Shown here piece after piece: positions 26,604-34,988 of a stretch of DNA of 64,000 nucleotides. Numbering within the stretch: position 1 is the stretch's first letter; each line of letters opens with the position of its first letter. The translations under genes were made by a program, and so were the position numbers. The stretch is from Halioglobus sp. (GTDB lineage: Bacteria > Pseudomonadota > Gammaproteobacteria > Pseudomonadales > Halieaceae): assembly GCA_028825045.1 (NCBI GenBank), contig JAPKAY010000006.1, positions 1 to 64,000 of the forward strand. The letters run 5' to 3'. The notes beneath the pieces are model-generated. The model did no database searches, was not told where the DNA came from, and worked only from the letters and a program-made list of their open reading frames with translations.

Positions 26604-27569
26604 CTACAAGGGGGTGTGAGCCGCACCTATCAAACCCGTGGTTTCGCAGGTAATTGCATACAGCGCTACCTGGTTCAAATGTGGTTGCATGTTGCCTTTT
26701 TCTTGAAAGCGCTGCACAAAGTGGCTGGCGGCTAGAAACTCGACCATGCCTGGGATAATTCCTCCTGCGAGGTACAGTCCGCCATAGGCGCCGTTGGCAA
26801 GTACGTAGTCCCCTGCCGCAGAACCTAACAGGTCGCAAAAGGTGTTGAGGGTCAGCTCGCAAAGCTTGCAGCGTCCCGCCATTGCCTGAGTGGAAATTTC
26901 TTCCGGTGTAAGAGTTGGCTTGTCCCATTCCTGAATGTCTGCCAGTGACCGGTAGAGTCGTTGCAGGCCGGGTCCCGACAGGAGTAGTTCAGCGTGCACT
27001 TCGCCGTACTGTGGCTGCAAATATCGAAACAGCTCCAATTCCAATGCTGTGGAGGCTGCCAGTCCCATATGTCCCGGTTCACTGGCACAGGCGACCGGCA
27101 CGTCACCGGATAGGGTCAGTGTTGCGCCTCCCAGGCCTGTTCCAGGGCCCAGGGTCGCGAGCTTCCCTATGCCTGCCCCACTGCCCCCCGAATGAATGCT
27201 TATCAGATCCTGCTTTGTGAGGTAGGGCAGGGCGTAGGCGTTGCCCTGGAAATCGTTGATGCAACGCAGTTCGATTAATCCGAAACGCGTGGCTAATTCC
27301 CGACATGAAAAAGACCAGTCAATATTGAGCATGCTGACACGATCCCCAAGGGGAGGCGCGGCCACGGCCAGACAGCCGTGTATAGGTGGAGGTTCCGTCA
27401 GGGCGAGCAGCCAGGCATCGACAATATCCTCAAAGTGCGCATAGTCCCGATTGCGGTAGTTGCGCTGCGCTCGCAGTTCATTGGTCTGTGGATCGAAGAG
27501 GGCGAGTCGACTATTGGTGCCGCCTACGTCTGCAACGAGCCGGGAGGGGCCTGAAAGTATTGAATCCAT
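26604..27569 (-). CDS. glk: Glucokinase
   Basis: Phosphorylates glucose to glucose-6-phosphate with ATP, 321 residues, bacterial Glk family (not ROK). The phosphate-binding motif LVADVGGTNSRLALFDP is at residues 12-28. CINDFQGNAYALPYL, TLGPGTGLGGATLTL and EPGHMGLAAST-type segments are present, as is YGGLYLAGGIIPGMVEFL near the C-terminus. It lies four bases after pyk on the same strand, so glycolysis entry and exit enzymes appear co-transcribed. Confidence 0.93.
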   Translation of the reverse strand: MDSILSGPSRLVADVGGTNSRLALFDPQTNELRAQRNYRNRDYAHFEDIVDAWLLALTEPPPIHGCLAVAAPPLGDRVSMLNIDWSFSCRELATRFGLIELRCINDFQGNAYALPYLTKQDLISIHSGGSGAGIGKLATLGPGTGLGGATLTLSGDVPVACASEPGHMGLAASTALELELFRYLQPQYGEVHAELLLSGPGLQRLYRSLADIQEWDKPTLTPEEISTQAMAGRCKLCELTLNTFCDLLGSAAGDYVLANGAYGGLYLAGGIIPGMVEFLAASHFVQRFQEKGNMQPHLNQVALYAITCETTGLIGAAHTPL

Positions 27570-27573
27570 TGCG

Positions 27574-29022
27574 CTAGGCTACGGGCAGTATCTTCATAAT
27601 ATTGGTGGAGCCCGCAGTGCCCATAATTTCGCCCTTGGTCAGAATGATGGAGTCTCCTTTGCGCAGATACCCGCCATCCATTAGAAACTCAATGGCACAT
27701 GCATCGACTCTGTCGTGGTCGAAGGCGGCGGCATCGAAGTACAAGGGTACAACACCACGACACAAAGAGAGTTTTTGTAATGTTTCGCTCAGGTGACTCA
27801 GAGCGAAAATCGGCAGGCCCGAGCTGAGGCGCGACATCAACCGCGGCGTATTCCCGGATTCCGTCAGGCAGGCAATGCCGCGCACGTTGTCAAAGTGGTT
27901 GGCGGCGTAAATCGCTGATAGAGCAATGGTCTCCTGCGCATCGGCAAACCGTTTGTTCAGGCGGTACTTTGAGGTTCTGGCTACTGGCTGGCGCTCTGCG
28001 CCGCCGGCAGCATCGGCCATGGCCTGTACCACTTCCACGGGATAACGTCCTACCGCAGTTTCTGCCGACAGCATGACGGCATCTGTGCCATCGAGCACCG
28101 AATTGGCGACGTCAAAGACTTCAGCACGGGTGGGCATGGAGCTGTTGATCATGGACTCCATCATTTGCGTCGCGGTGATAACAACCCTGTCCATATTGCG
28201 CGCTCGGGTGATCAGCTCTTTCTGTATGCCTATGAGCTGGGCGTCTCCCACTTCAACGCCGAGATCGCCGCGGGCGACCATTACCCCGTCTGAGGCCTTC
28301 AATATGCCGTTGAGTGTATCGTCATCTGCTACCACCTCGGCGCGCTCGATCTTGGCGATGATGTCTGGTTGTAGCTGGTGTTGCTGCAGTAGTTCACGGG
28401 TTTGAAAGATGTCTTCAGCCCTGGAGACGAAGGAGACTGCGACAAAGTCGGGTCCGACTTCTGCAAGACTATCGATGTCAGTGAGATCTTTGGCGGTCAG
28501 CGCCGGAGCGGCCAGACCGCCGCCGAGGCGATTGATGCCCTTACGCGAGCTGAGTTTGCCGCCAACCAGGACACTGCACTCCACTGCTGAGGGCTCAACG
28601 TCATCTACGCGCATTCTGATTCGGCCGTCATCCAGAAGCAATATGTCACCGCGTACGACGCTGGTACACAGCTCTTCGTATTCCAGCCCTACGCCGCGAA
28701 TATCACCTTCGTCCTCACCGAGATTAAGATCCAGGCGAAAGCGGTCGCCGTTCGCAAGTTCTACAAAATCGTCGCGAAAACTGCCGATGCGAATCTTCGG
28801 ACCCTGAAGGTCCGCCATAATGCCTACATACTGTCCGGCAATAGCCGCTTGCTTACGAATTTTAGCCGCTACCCGGGCATGCTGTTGGGCTGTGCCGTGA
28901 CTGAAGTTGAGACGAAATACATTGACGCCGGCACCGATCAATTTGGCGATTATGTCGTCCGACTCGCTGGCCGGGCCGACGGTGGCAACTATTTTGGTTC
29001 GTCTAATGACCTTTGGGCTCAC
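27574..29022 (-). CDS. pyk: Pyruvate kinase
   Basis: Makes pyruvate and ATP from phosphoenolpyruvate and ADP. Visible motifs: RRTKIVATVGPAS at the N-terminus, FRLNFSHGT, MADLQGPKIRIG, the active-site segment IIAKIERAEVV, GVMVARGDLGVEVG, VVITATQMMESMI, PTRAEVFDVANSVLDGTDAVM and LSAETAVGRYPVE. Two GTG starts are available. The one at 29022 gives 482 residues, the usual length. The one at 29061 adds 13 residues with no ribosome-binding site. It is followed by glk after four bases. Confidence 0.94.
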   Translation of the reverse strand: MSPKVIRRTKIVATVGPASESDDIIAKLIGAGVNVFRLNFSHGTAQQHARVAAKIRKQAAIAGQYVGIMADLQGPKIRIGSFRDDFVELANGDRFRLDLNLGEDEGDIRGVGLEYEELCTSVVRGDILLLDDGRIRMRVDDVEPSAVECSVLVGGKLSSRKGINRLGGGLAAPALTAKDLTDIDSLAEVGPDFVAVSFVSRAEDIFQTRELLQQHQLQPDIIAKIERAEVVADDDTLNGILKASDGVMVARGDLGVEVGDAQLIGIQKELITRARNMDRVVITATQMMESMINSSMPTRAEVFDVANSVLDGTDAVMLSAETAVGRYPVEVVQAMADAAGGAERQPVARTSKYRLNKRFADAQETIALSAIYAANHFDNVRGIACLTESGNTPRLMSRLSSGLPIFALSHLSETLQKLSLCRGVVPLYFDAAAFDHDRVDACAIEFLMDGGYLRKGDSIILTKGEIMGTAGSTNIMKILPVA

Positions 29023-29177
29023 TGTGATTTCCGTTGTCGATTGCGCGGCGCAGAGCCACACTTTTTTATGTGACGCCGCTGTGCTGAACTGGGGGCCGTA
29101 CGGCAGCGACGATAATGCCTGTTTAGGCTTCCAGGCGCCAGTGCCGGAGTTTGTCGCTGTGCGGCCGGTTGCCTCCC

Positions 29178-29543
29178 TTACGGGTCTGTGTTGGGGTAGA
29201 GTGCGCCATGCCCATGTCGAACTTCCAGTGTCTGCCGCTTGGCCTTTGGCAGTCCACGTATCACCAGCGCATAGGCGTTATCCACCCTGCGTTCGATTTC
29301 CCCTTGTGGAATGCTGCCATCCATAGTCAGCGTATTCCAGTGCTGCTTGTTCATGTGATAACCCGGCTTGACCGCTGGGGAAATGTCTCTGAGAATCAGG
29401 GCCTCGTGTGGGTCACATTTCAGATTCATGTTTACGCTTCCCCCGCCTTCTGCCAGCGTGGCAAACATCTTCCCCTGCACTTTTATGACCGCCACCCTGG
29501 GGCCGAAGGGGTAGTCCTCAAACGCCTCAGGTTTGCTGAGCAA
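29178..29543 (-). CDS. MmcQ/YjbR family DNA-binding-like protein
   Basis: Small protein of about 121 residues with the YjbR (CyaY-like fold) pattern: LLSKPEAFEDYPFGP at the start, VAVIKVQGKMFATL, NLKCDPHEALILRD, PGYHMNKQHWNTL and RRVDNAYALVIRGLPK. The apparent start is TTG 29543. Homologous residues (LREY) extend upstream, and no ATG or GTG in frame is close, so either TTG is used or the real start lies inside the preceding gene's end. Function unknown. Confidence 0.82.
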   Translation of the reverse strand: MLSKPEAFEDYPFGPRVAVIKVQGKMFATLAEGGGSVNMNLKCDPHEALILRDISPAVKPGYHMNKQHWNTLTMDGSIPQGEIERRVDNAYALVIRGLPKAKRQTLEVRHGHGALYPNTDP

Positions 29544-29566
29544 GTACTCCCTGAGCTTCCTGGGGT

Positions 29567-30544
29567 TTAAGTTGCATCCCTCGTATTTCGGAGATAGTTG
29601 ACCACAATATCGGGAAAATCCGTGAATACCCCATCGATTCCCCCCTGGCGGAAAAAAATGTCCATTAGCTCCTCAAAACTATCGATGCCCGTGGGTAGTT
29701 CATCCCGACGAAATGTGTAGGGGTGAACCTGCAATCCACACGCATGTGCCGAATCCACCAGTCCACTAAATCGGGCGGCGCCTGATGCCGTCTTGCCGAG
29801 GTAGATATGGGGTAAATGGGGGCCGATACCCTGAGCGTAACCGGCGATGTAAGATAATCCTTCGGTAGTTCTGAGGTAGTCATAGTCCACTTCGCTATCC
29901 TCATCCCAGCTGTTCTCACCAATGAGCTGAACCATCGGTAGCGGCGCACGCAATTCCTCGCGCAATTGGCGCAGGGTTTGGTCATCGAAGCATTGTAGAA
30001 AAACCTGCTCGGGCAGATTCCAATAGCCCGTTTCATTCAGCACCTCAAGTACGGCCGAGGCAAGGTCCAGGCCCTCACGCCGGTGCCAATTAGGCGACTT
30101 CAATTCGATATAAAGACCGGTCCGGCAACCCCGGCTTTGGTCCAGGCCGGAGAGCAGGGCAATTTCTTCAGACAATGTTGGCAACGTGAACAATGCCGGC
30201 TGCGCTGGAAATCGTTCGGGGAAAAATGCCGCCCCTTGCCCGTCGGCATCAACGTGGGTGCGTTCATGTACTCGCAGCTGACGGATCTCCCGCAAATCGA
30301 AATCAATGGCATAGAAGCGGCCATCTGGTCGTGCGCGATCGGGAAAACGTAGAGCGACATCTGTCGTGCTATCCAGATAAATATCGTGTGTCACAATAGG
30401 CACGCCGTCCCGGCTGAGCACGACATCCTGTTCTATAAAGTGCGCACCCATGCCGTGCGCCAGCGCTTTTGCGGCCAGCGTATGCTCTGGCAGGTAGCCA
30501 CTAGCTCCGCGGTGTGCAATAACAATGGGGCTGGCACTAGTCAT
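29567..30544 (-). CDS. Glycerophosphodiester phosphodiesterase (GlpQ/GDPD family)
   Basis: Hydrolyses glycerophosphodiesters to glycerol-3-phosphate and an alcohol. The GDPD signature is intact: IVIAHRGASGYLPEHTLAAK, FIEQDVVLSRDGVPIVTHD and LYIELKSPNWHRREG (catalytic His, Glu, Asp). The end segment GGIDGVFTDFPDIVVNYL is also typical. ATG 30544 (MTSASP) is chosen over ATG 30568. It has about 325 residues, the length of periplasmic GlpQ, but no signal peptide is evident, so a cytoplasmic location is likely unless another start is used. Confidence 0.9.
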   Translation of the reverse strand: MTSASPIVIAHRGASGYLPEHTLAAKALAHGMGAHFIEQDVVLSRDGVPIVTHDIYLDSTTDVALRFPDRARPDGRFYAIDFDLREIRQLRVHERTHVDADGQGAAFFPERFPAQPALFTLPTLSEEIALLSGLDQSRGCRTGLYIELKSPNWHRREGLDLASAVLEVLNETGYWNLPEQVFLQCFDDQTLRQLREELRAPLPMVQLIGENSWDEDSEVDYDYLRTTEGLSYIAGYAQGIGPHLPHIYLGKTASGAARFSGLVDSAHACGLQVHPYTFRRDELPTGIDSFEELMDIFFRQGGIDGVFTDFPDIVVNYLRNTRDAT

Positions 30545-30649
30545 GTCGGACCTGACTAAATCCCTCATGCAAGGACTGTCCTGGCTCTGGCGATCGCTCA
30601 GTCAGCGTCATTTCTGCTCGCGCTCATTTCAGTTAATGGTCGCACTCTG

Positions 30650-31459
30650 TCAGGGCAGCGCAGCAACCCAGGAATTGTCCTCAAACCACTTTTTCCGCAG
30701 CTTGGTTAATACACCTGTTTTCTCGTAAGCGCGCAGGTAGTTATCTACCAAATTGTAAAACTGTGGGTCGTCTTTGCTGACCGCAATACCAATAGGCTCG
30801 ATTGTTAAGGGTTTTTTCAATGTAGTCAGGCCTGCGGTTGGGTGGCGCATCACCGCAAGGACGCACTGGGTCATATCGGCCACCAGGGCGTCCGCTTTTC
30901 CATTGATAATCATGTCAACGCCTTCATCATAATTGGTGATTTCGATGAGGGTAGCATCCGGTGCAGCGGATCTTACGAAGGAGACGCTGGTAGAGTTACT
31001 CAATGCGAGCACTGTAAAGTTTTTACGATTAAACTCTTCGGTGGAGGAGATTTCGCCGAGGACAGAGTCTTTAGTTAGAATGGACTTGCCCGACATCATG
31101 TAAGGGCCAACAAAGGAGACCAGTTCTGTGCGCTCGGGGGTGATTGACATGTTGGAAAGCACCATGTCGATTTTGTCTTCTTCCAGGGCGCTCATCAGTT
31201 TCCCGAATGGCATGGTTTTGATTTCCAGCTGTACATTCATCGCCAGTGCCAGAGCTTGCGCCAGGTCCACATCAAAGCCCATAAGCCCTCCCTCACGGTC
31301 GGTCATGGTCATGGGCGCTTGATTGGCAGACATTCCAACTTTCAACACTTTGAAGTCGACGACACGCTGCAATGTGTCACCGGCCATGGAGTTGATAGGG
31401 AAGCATGTGGCCAGGGTCACGAGCGTCCCGAGCATGAGTTGTTTAATGGATTTGGACAT
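30650..31459 (-). CDS. Amino-acid-type ABC transporter substrate-binding protein (family 3)
   Basis: Periplasmic solute-binding protein of 269 residues with a signal peptide (MLGTLVTLATCFPINSMAGD). Family 3 motifs are visible: MTMTDREGGLMGFDVDLAQALALAM, MPFGKLMSALEEDKIDMVLSNMSITPERT, and the C-terminal RAYEKTGVLTKLRKKWFED. No permease or ATPase gene is adjacent, so it either uses a transporter encoded elsewhere or acts in sensing. The ligand is probably an amino acid. Confidence 0.88.
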   Translation of the reverse strand: MSKSIKQLMLGTLVTLATCFPINSMAGDTLQRVVDFKVLKVGMSANQAPMTMTDREGGLMGFDVDLAQALALAMNVQLEIKTMPFGKLMSALEEDKIDMVLSNMSITPERTELVSFVGPYMMSGKSILTKDSVLGEISSTEEFNRKNFTVLALSNSTSVSFVRSAAPDATLIEITNYDEGVDMIINGKADALVADMTQCVLAVMRHPTAGLTTLKKPLTIEPIGIAVSKDDPQFYNLVDNYLRAYEKTGVLTKLRKKWFEDNSWVAALP

Positions 31460-31552
31460 TGCTGTTTCTCCGGCAGGATGTCTGTCAGTAACCGCAGTTT
31501 TAAGGGATTACTGCGAATGAGGATAGGCTAACCAGAATGATATTTTTACCGC

Positions 31553-32329
31553 ATGAGTGCAAGTCTGTTCGGCAAACAATTCAAAAACAACTATGATGCT
31601 TCCAAGGTGGATGAAAGGTTGAGAGAGTCGATGTCTGGAGTGTTTGATCGAATTGTGATTGCGGTGCCTGATTTATCCGAGGCCACTAGCCAATACCAGA
31701 GTTTGTTAGGGGTTGAGCAATTTGACGCTCTCTCAGATAAGGGAGCGCCGAAAGCCTGGTGGGGTTTTTCCAACACCGTCATTGAACTGGTGCAGCGTGA
31801 GGTAGAAGCATCCCGCGTCGAGGGGATCGTGTTTAATAGTCCGCAGGCGCAATGCGGTGAGGGCCTCGTGGAAAACCCCCTGGATCTGGATATTTGTGTT
31901 GGCGATGGGCAGCAAACGGCGGATTTTCGTCTTTCGAGCCCACAGCTGCAAATTCCCCGACTCAAAGTGGATCATCTGGTGCTGCGAACTGACGATGCTG
32001 ATGCTTGCATCGAACTATTTAGTGGCGTGCTGGGTATTCGCCTGGCACTGGATAAAACGGCCCCCGATTGGGGTGGGCGTATGCTGTTCTTTCGGGCCGG
32101 AAAGCTGACCCTTGAAGTGATTGAATCAGACTCAGAGGACGCCAGGGGCAATTTCTTTTGGGGCATCGCCTACCAATGCCCGGACATTGAGAGCGCCAGC
32201 GCGGAGTTTATGGCGCGGGGTGTGGCATTGTCAGATGTTCGTCAGGGCAGAAAGCCCGGAACCCGTGTAGCGAGCATTAAGAGCCATTGCCTACAGATTC
32301 CGACACTGCTGATTGAGCCGGTAAATTAA
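31553..32329 (+). CDS. VOC family protein (glyoxalase/dioxygenase-like)
   Basis: Protein of 258 residues with two vicinal-oxygen-chelate modules. The first is DRIVIAVPDLSEATSQYQSL (about 32-51) and the second is VDHLVLRTDDADACIELFSG (about 143-162), each followed by beta-rich sequence. It may be a metal-dependent lyase or dioxygenase; the reaction is not identifiable. Starts at ATG 31553 or at ATG 31634 (after GAGAGAG) are both possible. The second would remove a 27-residue lead that is not part of the VOC fold. It ends at a shared terminator. Confidence 0.82.
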   Translation: MSASLFGKQFKNNYDASKVDERLRESMSGVFDRIVIAVPDLSEATSQYQSLLGVEQFDALSDKGAPKAWWGFSNTVIELVQREVEASRVEGIVFNSPQAQCGEGLVENPLDLDICVGDGQQTADFRLSSPQLQIPRLKVDHLVLRTDDADACIELFSGVLGIRLALDKTAPDWGGRMLFFRAGKLTLEVIESDSEDARGNFFWGIAYQCPDIESASAEFMARGVALSDVRQGRKPGTRVASIKSHCLQIPTLLIEPVN

Positions 32330-32445
32330 TGGTGGTGGCGCAGTCTGAAACGTCACGGCTCCCATTCCTTCACGTGCAATTTTTCAAGCGGAGCCACTAC
32401 TAGAACAAAGCATAGCGTGATGAAACTGAGGTTTTCACGAACCCT

Positions 32446-32474
32446 AAAAAAGGGGCCTTCAGGCCCCTTTTTTT
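32446..32474. terminator. Bidirectional intrinsic terminator
   Basis: Six A residues, GGGGCC, loop TTCA, GGCCCC and seven T residues. It sits in the gap where the VOC gene (plus) and the aldehyde dehydrogenase gene (minus) converge and can stop both. Confidence 0.9.
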
Positions 32475-32488
32475 GTAGACAGGAACGC

Positions 32489-33949
32489 CTACTTTTTCAA
32501 CTGCATTTTTATCGTGCTCTCGGTGGCTTTGCCGTAAGGGGGCAGCATTCCGCCCAATTTGGCGATGTTGAAGCTCGCTTGCCGGTAAATCGATTTAGCG
32601 TGGCTGAAAGTCTGGAAGCCTGTGCGGCCGTGATAAGAGCCCATTCCGCTAGGGCCCACGCCACCGAAAGGTAGCTCTTCCTGTGCGACATGCATGACGA
32701 CATCATTGACGCAAACGCCGCCGGAGGTTGTTCGACTGATTAAGGCCTCTTCCTCCTGCTTGTCCTCGCCAAAGTAATACGCTGCCAGCGGTCGCGGCTT
32801 GCTGTTGATATAGCCGATAGTTTCTTCAAAATCTTTGTAAGTGCGAATGGGAAGCAAGGGCCCGAACAGCTCCTCCTCCATCATTTTCAGATCATCGGCC
32901 GGCTCCGGGATCAGTGTGGGGGGTATTTTTAAAGTACCCTGCTGCGAATTGAAGTCTTCCTGAGCAGGATTGATAGGGATAACTTTCTGACCGCGCTCAT
33001 TCGCTTCCGCGAGGTATCCGTTAAGACGCTCGTAGTGGCGCTCGTTAATGACCGAAGTGTACTGGGGGTTATCCAGGATTTTCGGGTACATTTCGGTGAT
33101 GGATTTTTGTGCAGCGGCGATAACCGCGTGCAATTTCTCCTCCGGCACCAGCAGGTAATCCGGGGCGAGGCAAATCTGCCCGGCATTCAGGGTCTTGCCG
33201 ACCATGATGCGACTGATGCTCTTTTCGATATCGGCGCTGCGCGAAACGACCACGGGGGATTTTCCTCCAAGTTCCAGAGTCACTGGTACCAGGTTGCGCG
33301 CGGCGGCGGTGAGAATGTGTTTGGCGATGGACGTTGCGCCAGTAAAGATCATGTGGTCAAACGCCAGGCTGGAAAAAGCCTGCCCGACCTCTGGCCCGCC
33401 ATCGAACATGGCGATTTCACTGGGGTCGTATGTCTCTGCGAACATCTGCGCCATGAGTGCAGAGGTTGCGGGAGTGAACTCCGACGGCTTGATCATGGCG
33501 CGGTTGCCCGCCGCCAGAACGCCCGCTAAAGGCGCAAACACCATATTGACTGGGAAATTCCAGGGGGCAATGATGCCAACTACGCCCAGCGGCTGGTATT
33601 CAATCCGGCCGCGAGCACCCAGTAGATTGAAAGGAAACATGGTGGGGCGTTTTTCCGGCTTCATCCATGAGCGCAAGTGTTTGATGGCATGCTTCATGGG
33701 CGCGATACCCGCTCCAACATCGGTCAGTAACGTTACTTCGCGGGGCCGGCAGGTAAAATCCGAGTTCAGGGCCTCGGCGATTTGGCCGTTATACTTGATT
33801 ATTACATCCACGCCGCGCTGCAAGCGATCAATTCGCGTCTCGGCCGATACAACGCCTTCCTTCAAGTAGGATGCGCGCTGCATTGCAAGGGTGGCCTGCA
33901 TTTGTTCTTCGATGTCTGTCAGGGTGGGGGCCTGTTCCGGTGCATTCAT
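32489..33949 (-). CDS. Coniferyl-aldehyde dehydrogenase-like aldehyde dehydrogenase
   Basis: NAD(P)-dependent aldehyde dehydrogenase, 486 residues. It has the substrate/cofactor stretch GVVGIIAPWNFPVNMVFAPL, MIKPSEFTPATSAL, TGATSIAKHIL, VTLELGGKSPVVV (Glu) and the catalytic Cys in TLNAGQICLAPDYL. The C-terminal EELPFGGVGPSGMGSYHGR resembles CalB-type enzymes. ATG 33949, after GAGGATCACATC, is preferred over an in-frame start 57 bases upstream. The natural substrate may be a fatty or aromatic aldehyde. Confidence 0.88.
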   Translation of the reverse strand: MNAPEQAPTLTDIEEQMQATLAMQRASYLKEGVVSAETRIDRLQRGVDVIIKYNGQIAEALNSDFTCRPREVTLLTDVGAGIAPMKHAIKHLRSWMKPEKRPTMFPFNLLGARGRIEYQPLGVVGIIAPWNFPVNMVFAPLAGVLAAGNRAMIKPSEFTPATSALMAQMFAETYDPSEIAMFDGGPEVGQAFSSLAFDHMIFTGATSIAKHILTAAARNLVPVTLELGGKSPVVVSRSADIEKSISRIMVGKTLNAGQICLAPDYLLVPEEKLHAVIAAAQKSITEMYPKILDNPQYTSVINERHYERLNGYLAEANERGQKVIPINPAQEDFNSQQGTLKIPPTLIPEPADDLKMMEEELFGPLLPIRTYKDFEETIGYINSKPRPLAAYYFGEDKQEEEALISRTTSGGVCVNDVVMHVAQEELPFGGVGPSGMGSYHGRTGFQTFSHAKSIYRQASFNIAKLGGMLPPYGKATESTIKMQLKK

Positions 33950-34120
33950 GATGTGATCCTCGCAGTTCCGGTTCTCGCCTGGGGGGCGCGTTTTTGTGGT
34001 GGACAAGTATAGACCCCTGTTGGACGAAAATTAACCAGAAAAGTCAGTTAATTATGGCCAGTACACCCGACGCGCATTGCGAGCTTGGCATTCGGGGGGG
34101 GAATTGTTAATAATTCGCCT

Positions 34121-34468
34121 ATGAACTCAGTGACCTCCAGCGGCGATACCCGCACCCCATCGCCCCCTTACGGCTATTCCCGCGAATGTACGCACTCACG
34201 GGAACAACAAATTCATATTGTGGCGGAATTCCACGCCCATAAAATTCGGCCCAGCCGCATTGCTTACCGCGTGGGCATTGATATCGCATTCATTGAAGAG
34301 CTGATTGCCGGTGAAACGGAAGCCGAACGTTTCGTGCAGCTGGTAAAATATTATCGTACAGGCCGGTATAAGCAGCGTCTGCGGGAATCAACTCGCCGCG
34401 CAGGTGTCTCACGCTATGAAATGCAGCAAAAGATCGAGCGTGAGTTTGCACAGGAAACAGACCTATAG
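34121..34468 (+). CDS. Small hypothetical protein with helix-turn-helix-like segment
   Basis: Not recognised. About 115 residues, basic, with a segment HKIRPSRIAYRVGIDIAFIEELIAGE (split here as HKIRPSRIAYRVGIDIAF then IEELIAGE) that looks like a homeodomain-like or HTH unit. It is followed by YYRTGRYKQRLRESTRRAGVSRYEM, another Arg-rich helix pair. A DNA- or RNA-binding role is plausible. The ATG at 34121 lacks a clear ribosome-binding site. It precedes a SnoaL-like gene by 28 bases on the same strand. Confidence 0.6.
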   Translation: MNSVTSSGDTRTPSPPYGYSRECTHSREQQIHIVAEFHAHKIRPSRIAYRVGIDIAFIEELIAGETEAERFVQLVKYYRTGRYKQRLRESTRRAGVSRYEMQQKIEREFAQETDL

Positions 34469-34496
34469 CCCAAGGGGCTAAGAGAGAACCCACCCT

Positions 34497-34883
34497 ATGG
34501 AAACCCTGGGAATTTGGCATGACATGGTGCGTCGTCGCGACCTCACGCGGCTCGATGAAATTCTGGCTGAAAATTGCGTCTTCATATCACCCATCGTCCA
34601 CACGCCACAGCAGGGACGCGAGTTAACCCGGCTTTATCTCACCGGCGCAGTTAACGTCTTTAACGATAGCTTTCAGTACTTGAAGGAGATAGTTACGCCA
34701 CAACACGCGGTTCTGGAATTCACCTGCGATGTCGACGGCATTGTAGTAAACGGAGTGGATATCATGACGTTTGATGATGCGGATAAAATCGTTGAGTTCA
34801 AGGTGATGGTGCGTCCTCTCAAAGCGGTGAATTTGATGCGTGAGAAAATGCAAGCCATGTTGGACAAATTGGCCACGCAATAA
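34497..34883 (+). CDS. SnoaL/NTF2-like protein
   Basis: Protein of 128 residues with the cone-like NTF2 fold pattern: N-terminal helix WHDMVRRRDLTRLDEILAENC, VFISPIVHTPQQGRELTRLYL, then strands AVLEFTCDVDGIVVNGVDIM and KIVEFKVMVRPLKAVNLM. Members are isomerases, dehydratases or binding proteins. No specific activity can be given. It shares its strand with the small hypothetical gene before it. Confidence 0.8.
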   Translation: METLGIWHDMVRRRDLTRLDEILAENCVFISPIVHTPQQGRELTRLYLTGAVNVFNDSFQYLKEIVTPQHAVLEFTCDVDGIVVNGVDIMTFDDADKIVEFKVMVRPLKAVNLMREKMQAMLDKLATQ

Positions 34884-34930
34884 GCCAAACCCCGGTCGGG
34901 TCTTGAACGGACAGTCAGAGGAATTCACTG

Positions 34931-34962
34931 TATAATCCTCGGCCGCCTCCACCAGGCGGGCC
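34931..34962 (+). promoter_or_regulatory. -10 box and leader hairpin of the DEAD-box helicase gene
   Basis: A perfect TATAAT at 34931-34936 is followed immediately by GGCCGCCT-CCACC-AGGCGGGCC (34941-34962), an eight-pair stem with one bulged G. The transcript would begin at or inside the stem. No good -35 was seen. Helicase 5' leaders in other bacteria are regulatory, so the hairpin may control translation or stability. Confidence 0.45.
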
Positions 34963-34988
34963 TCCCCTCAACTGTCCAAGGTTGCAAC

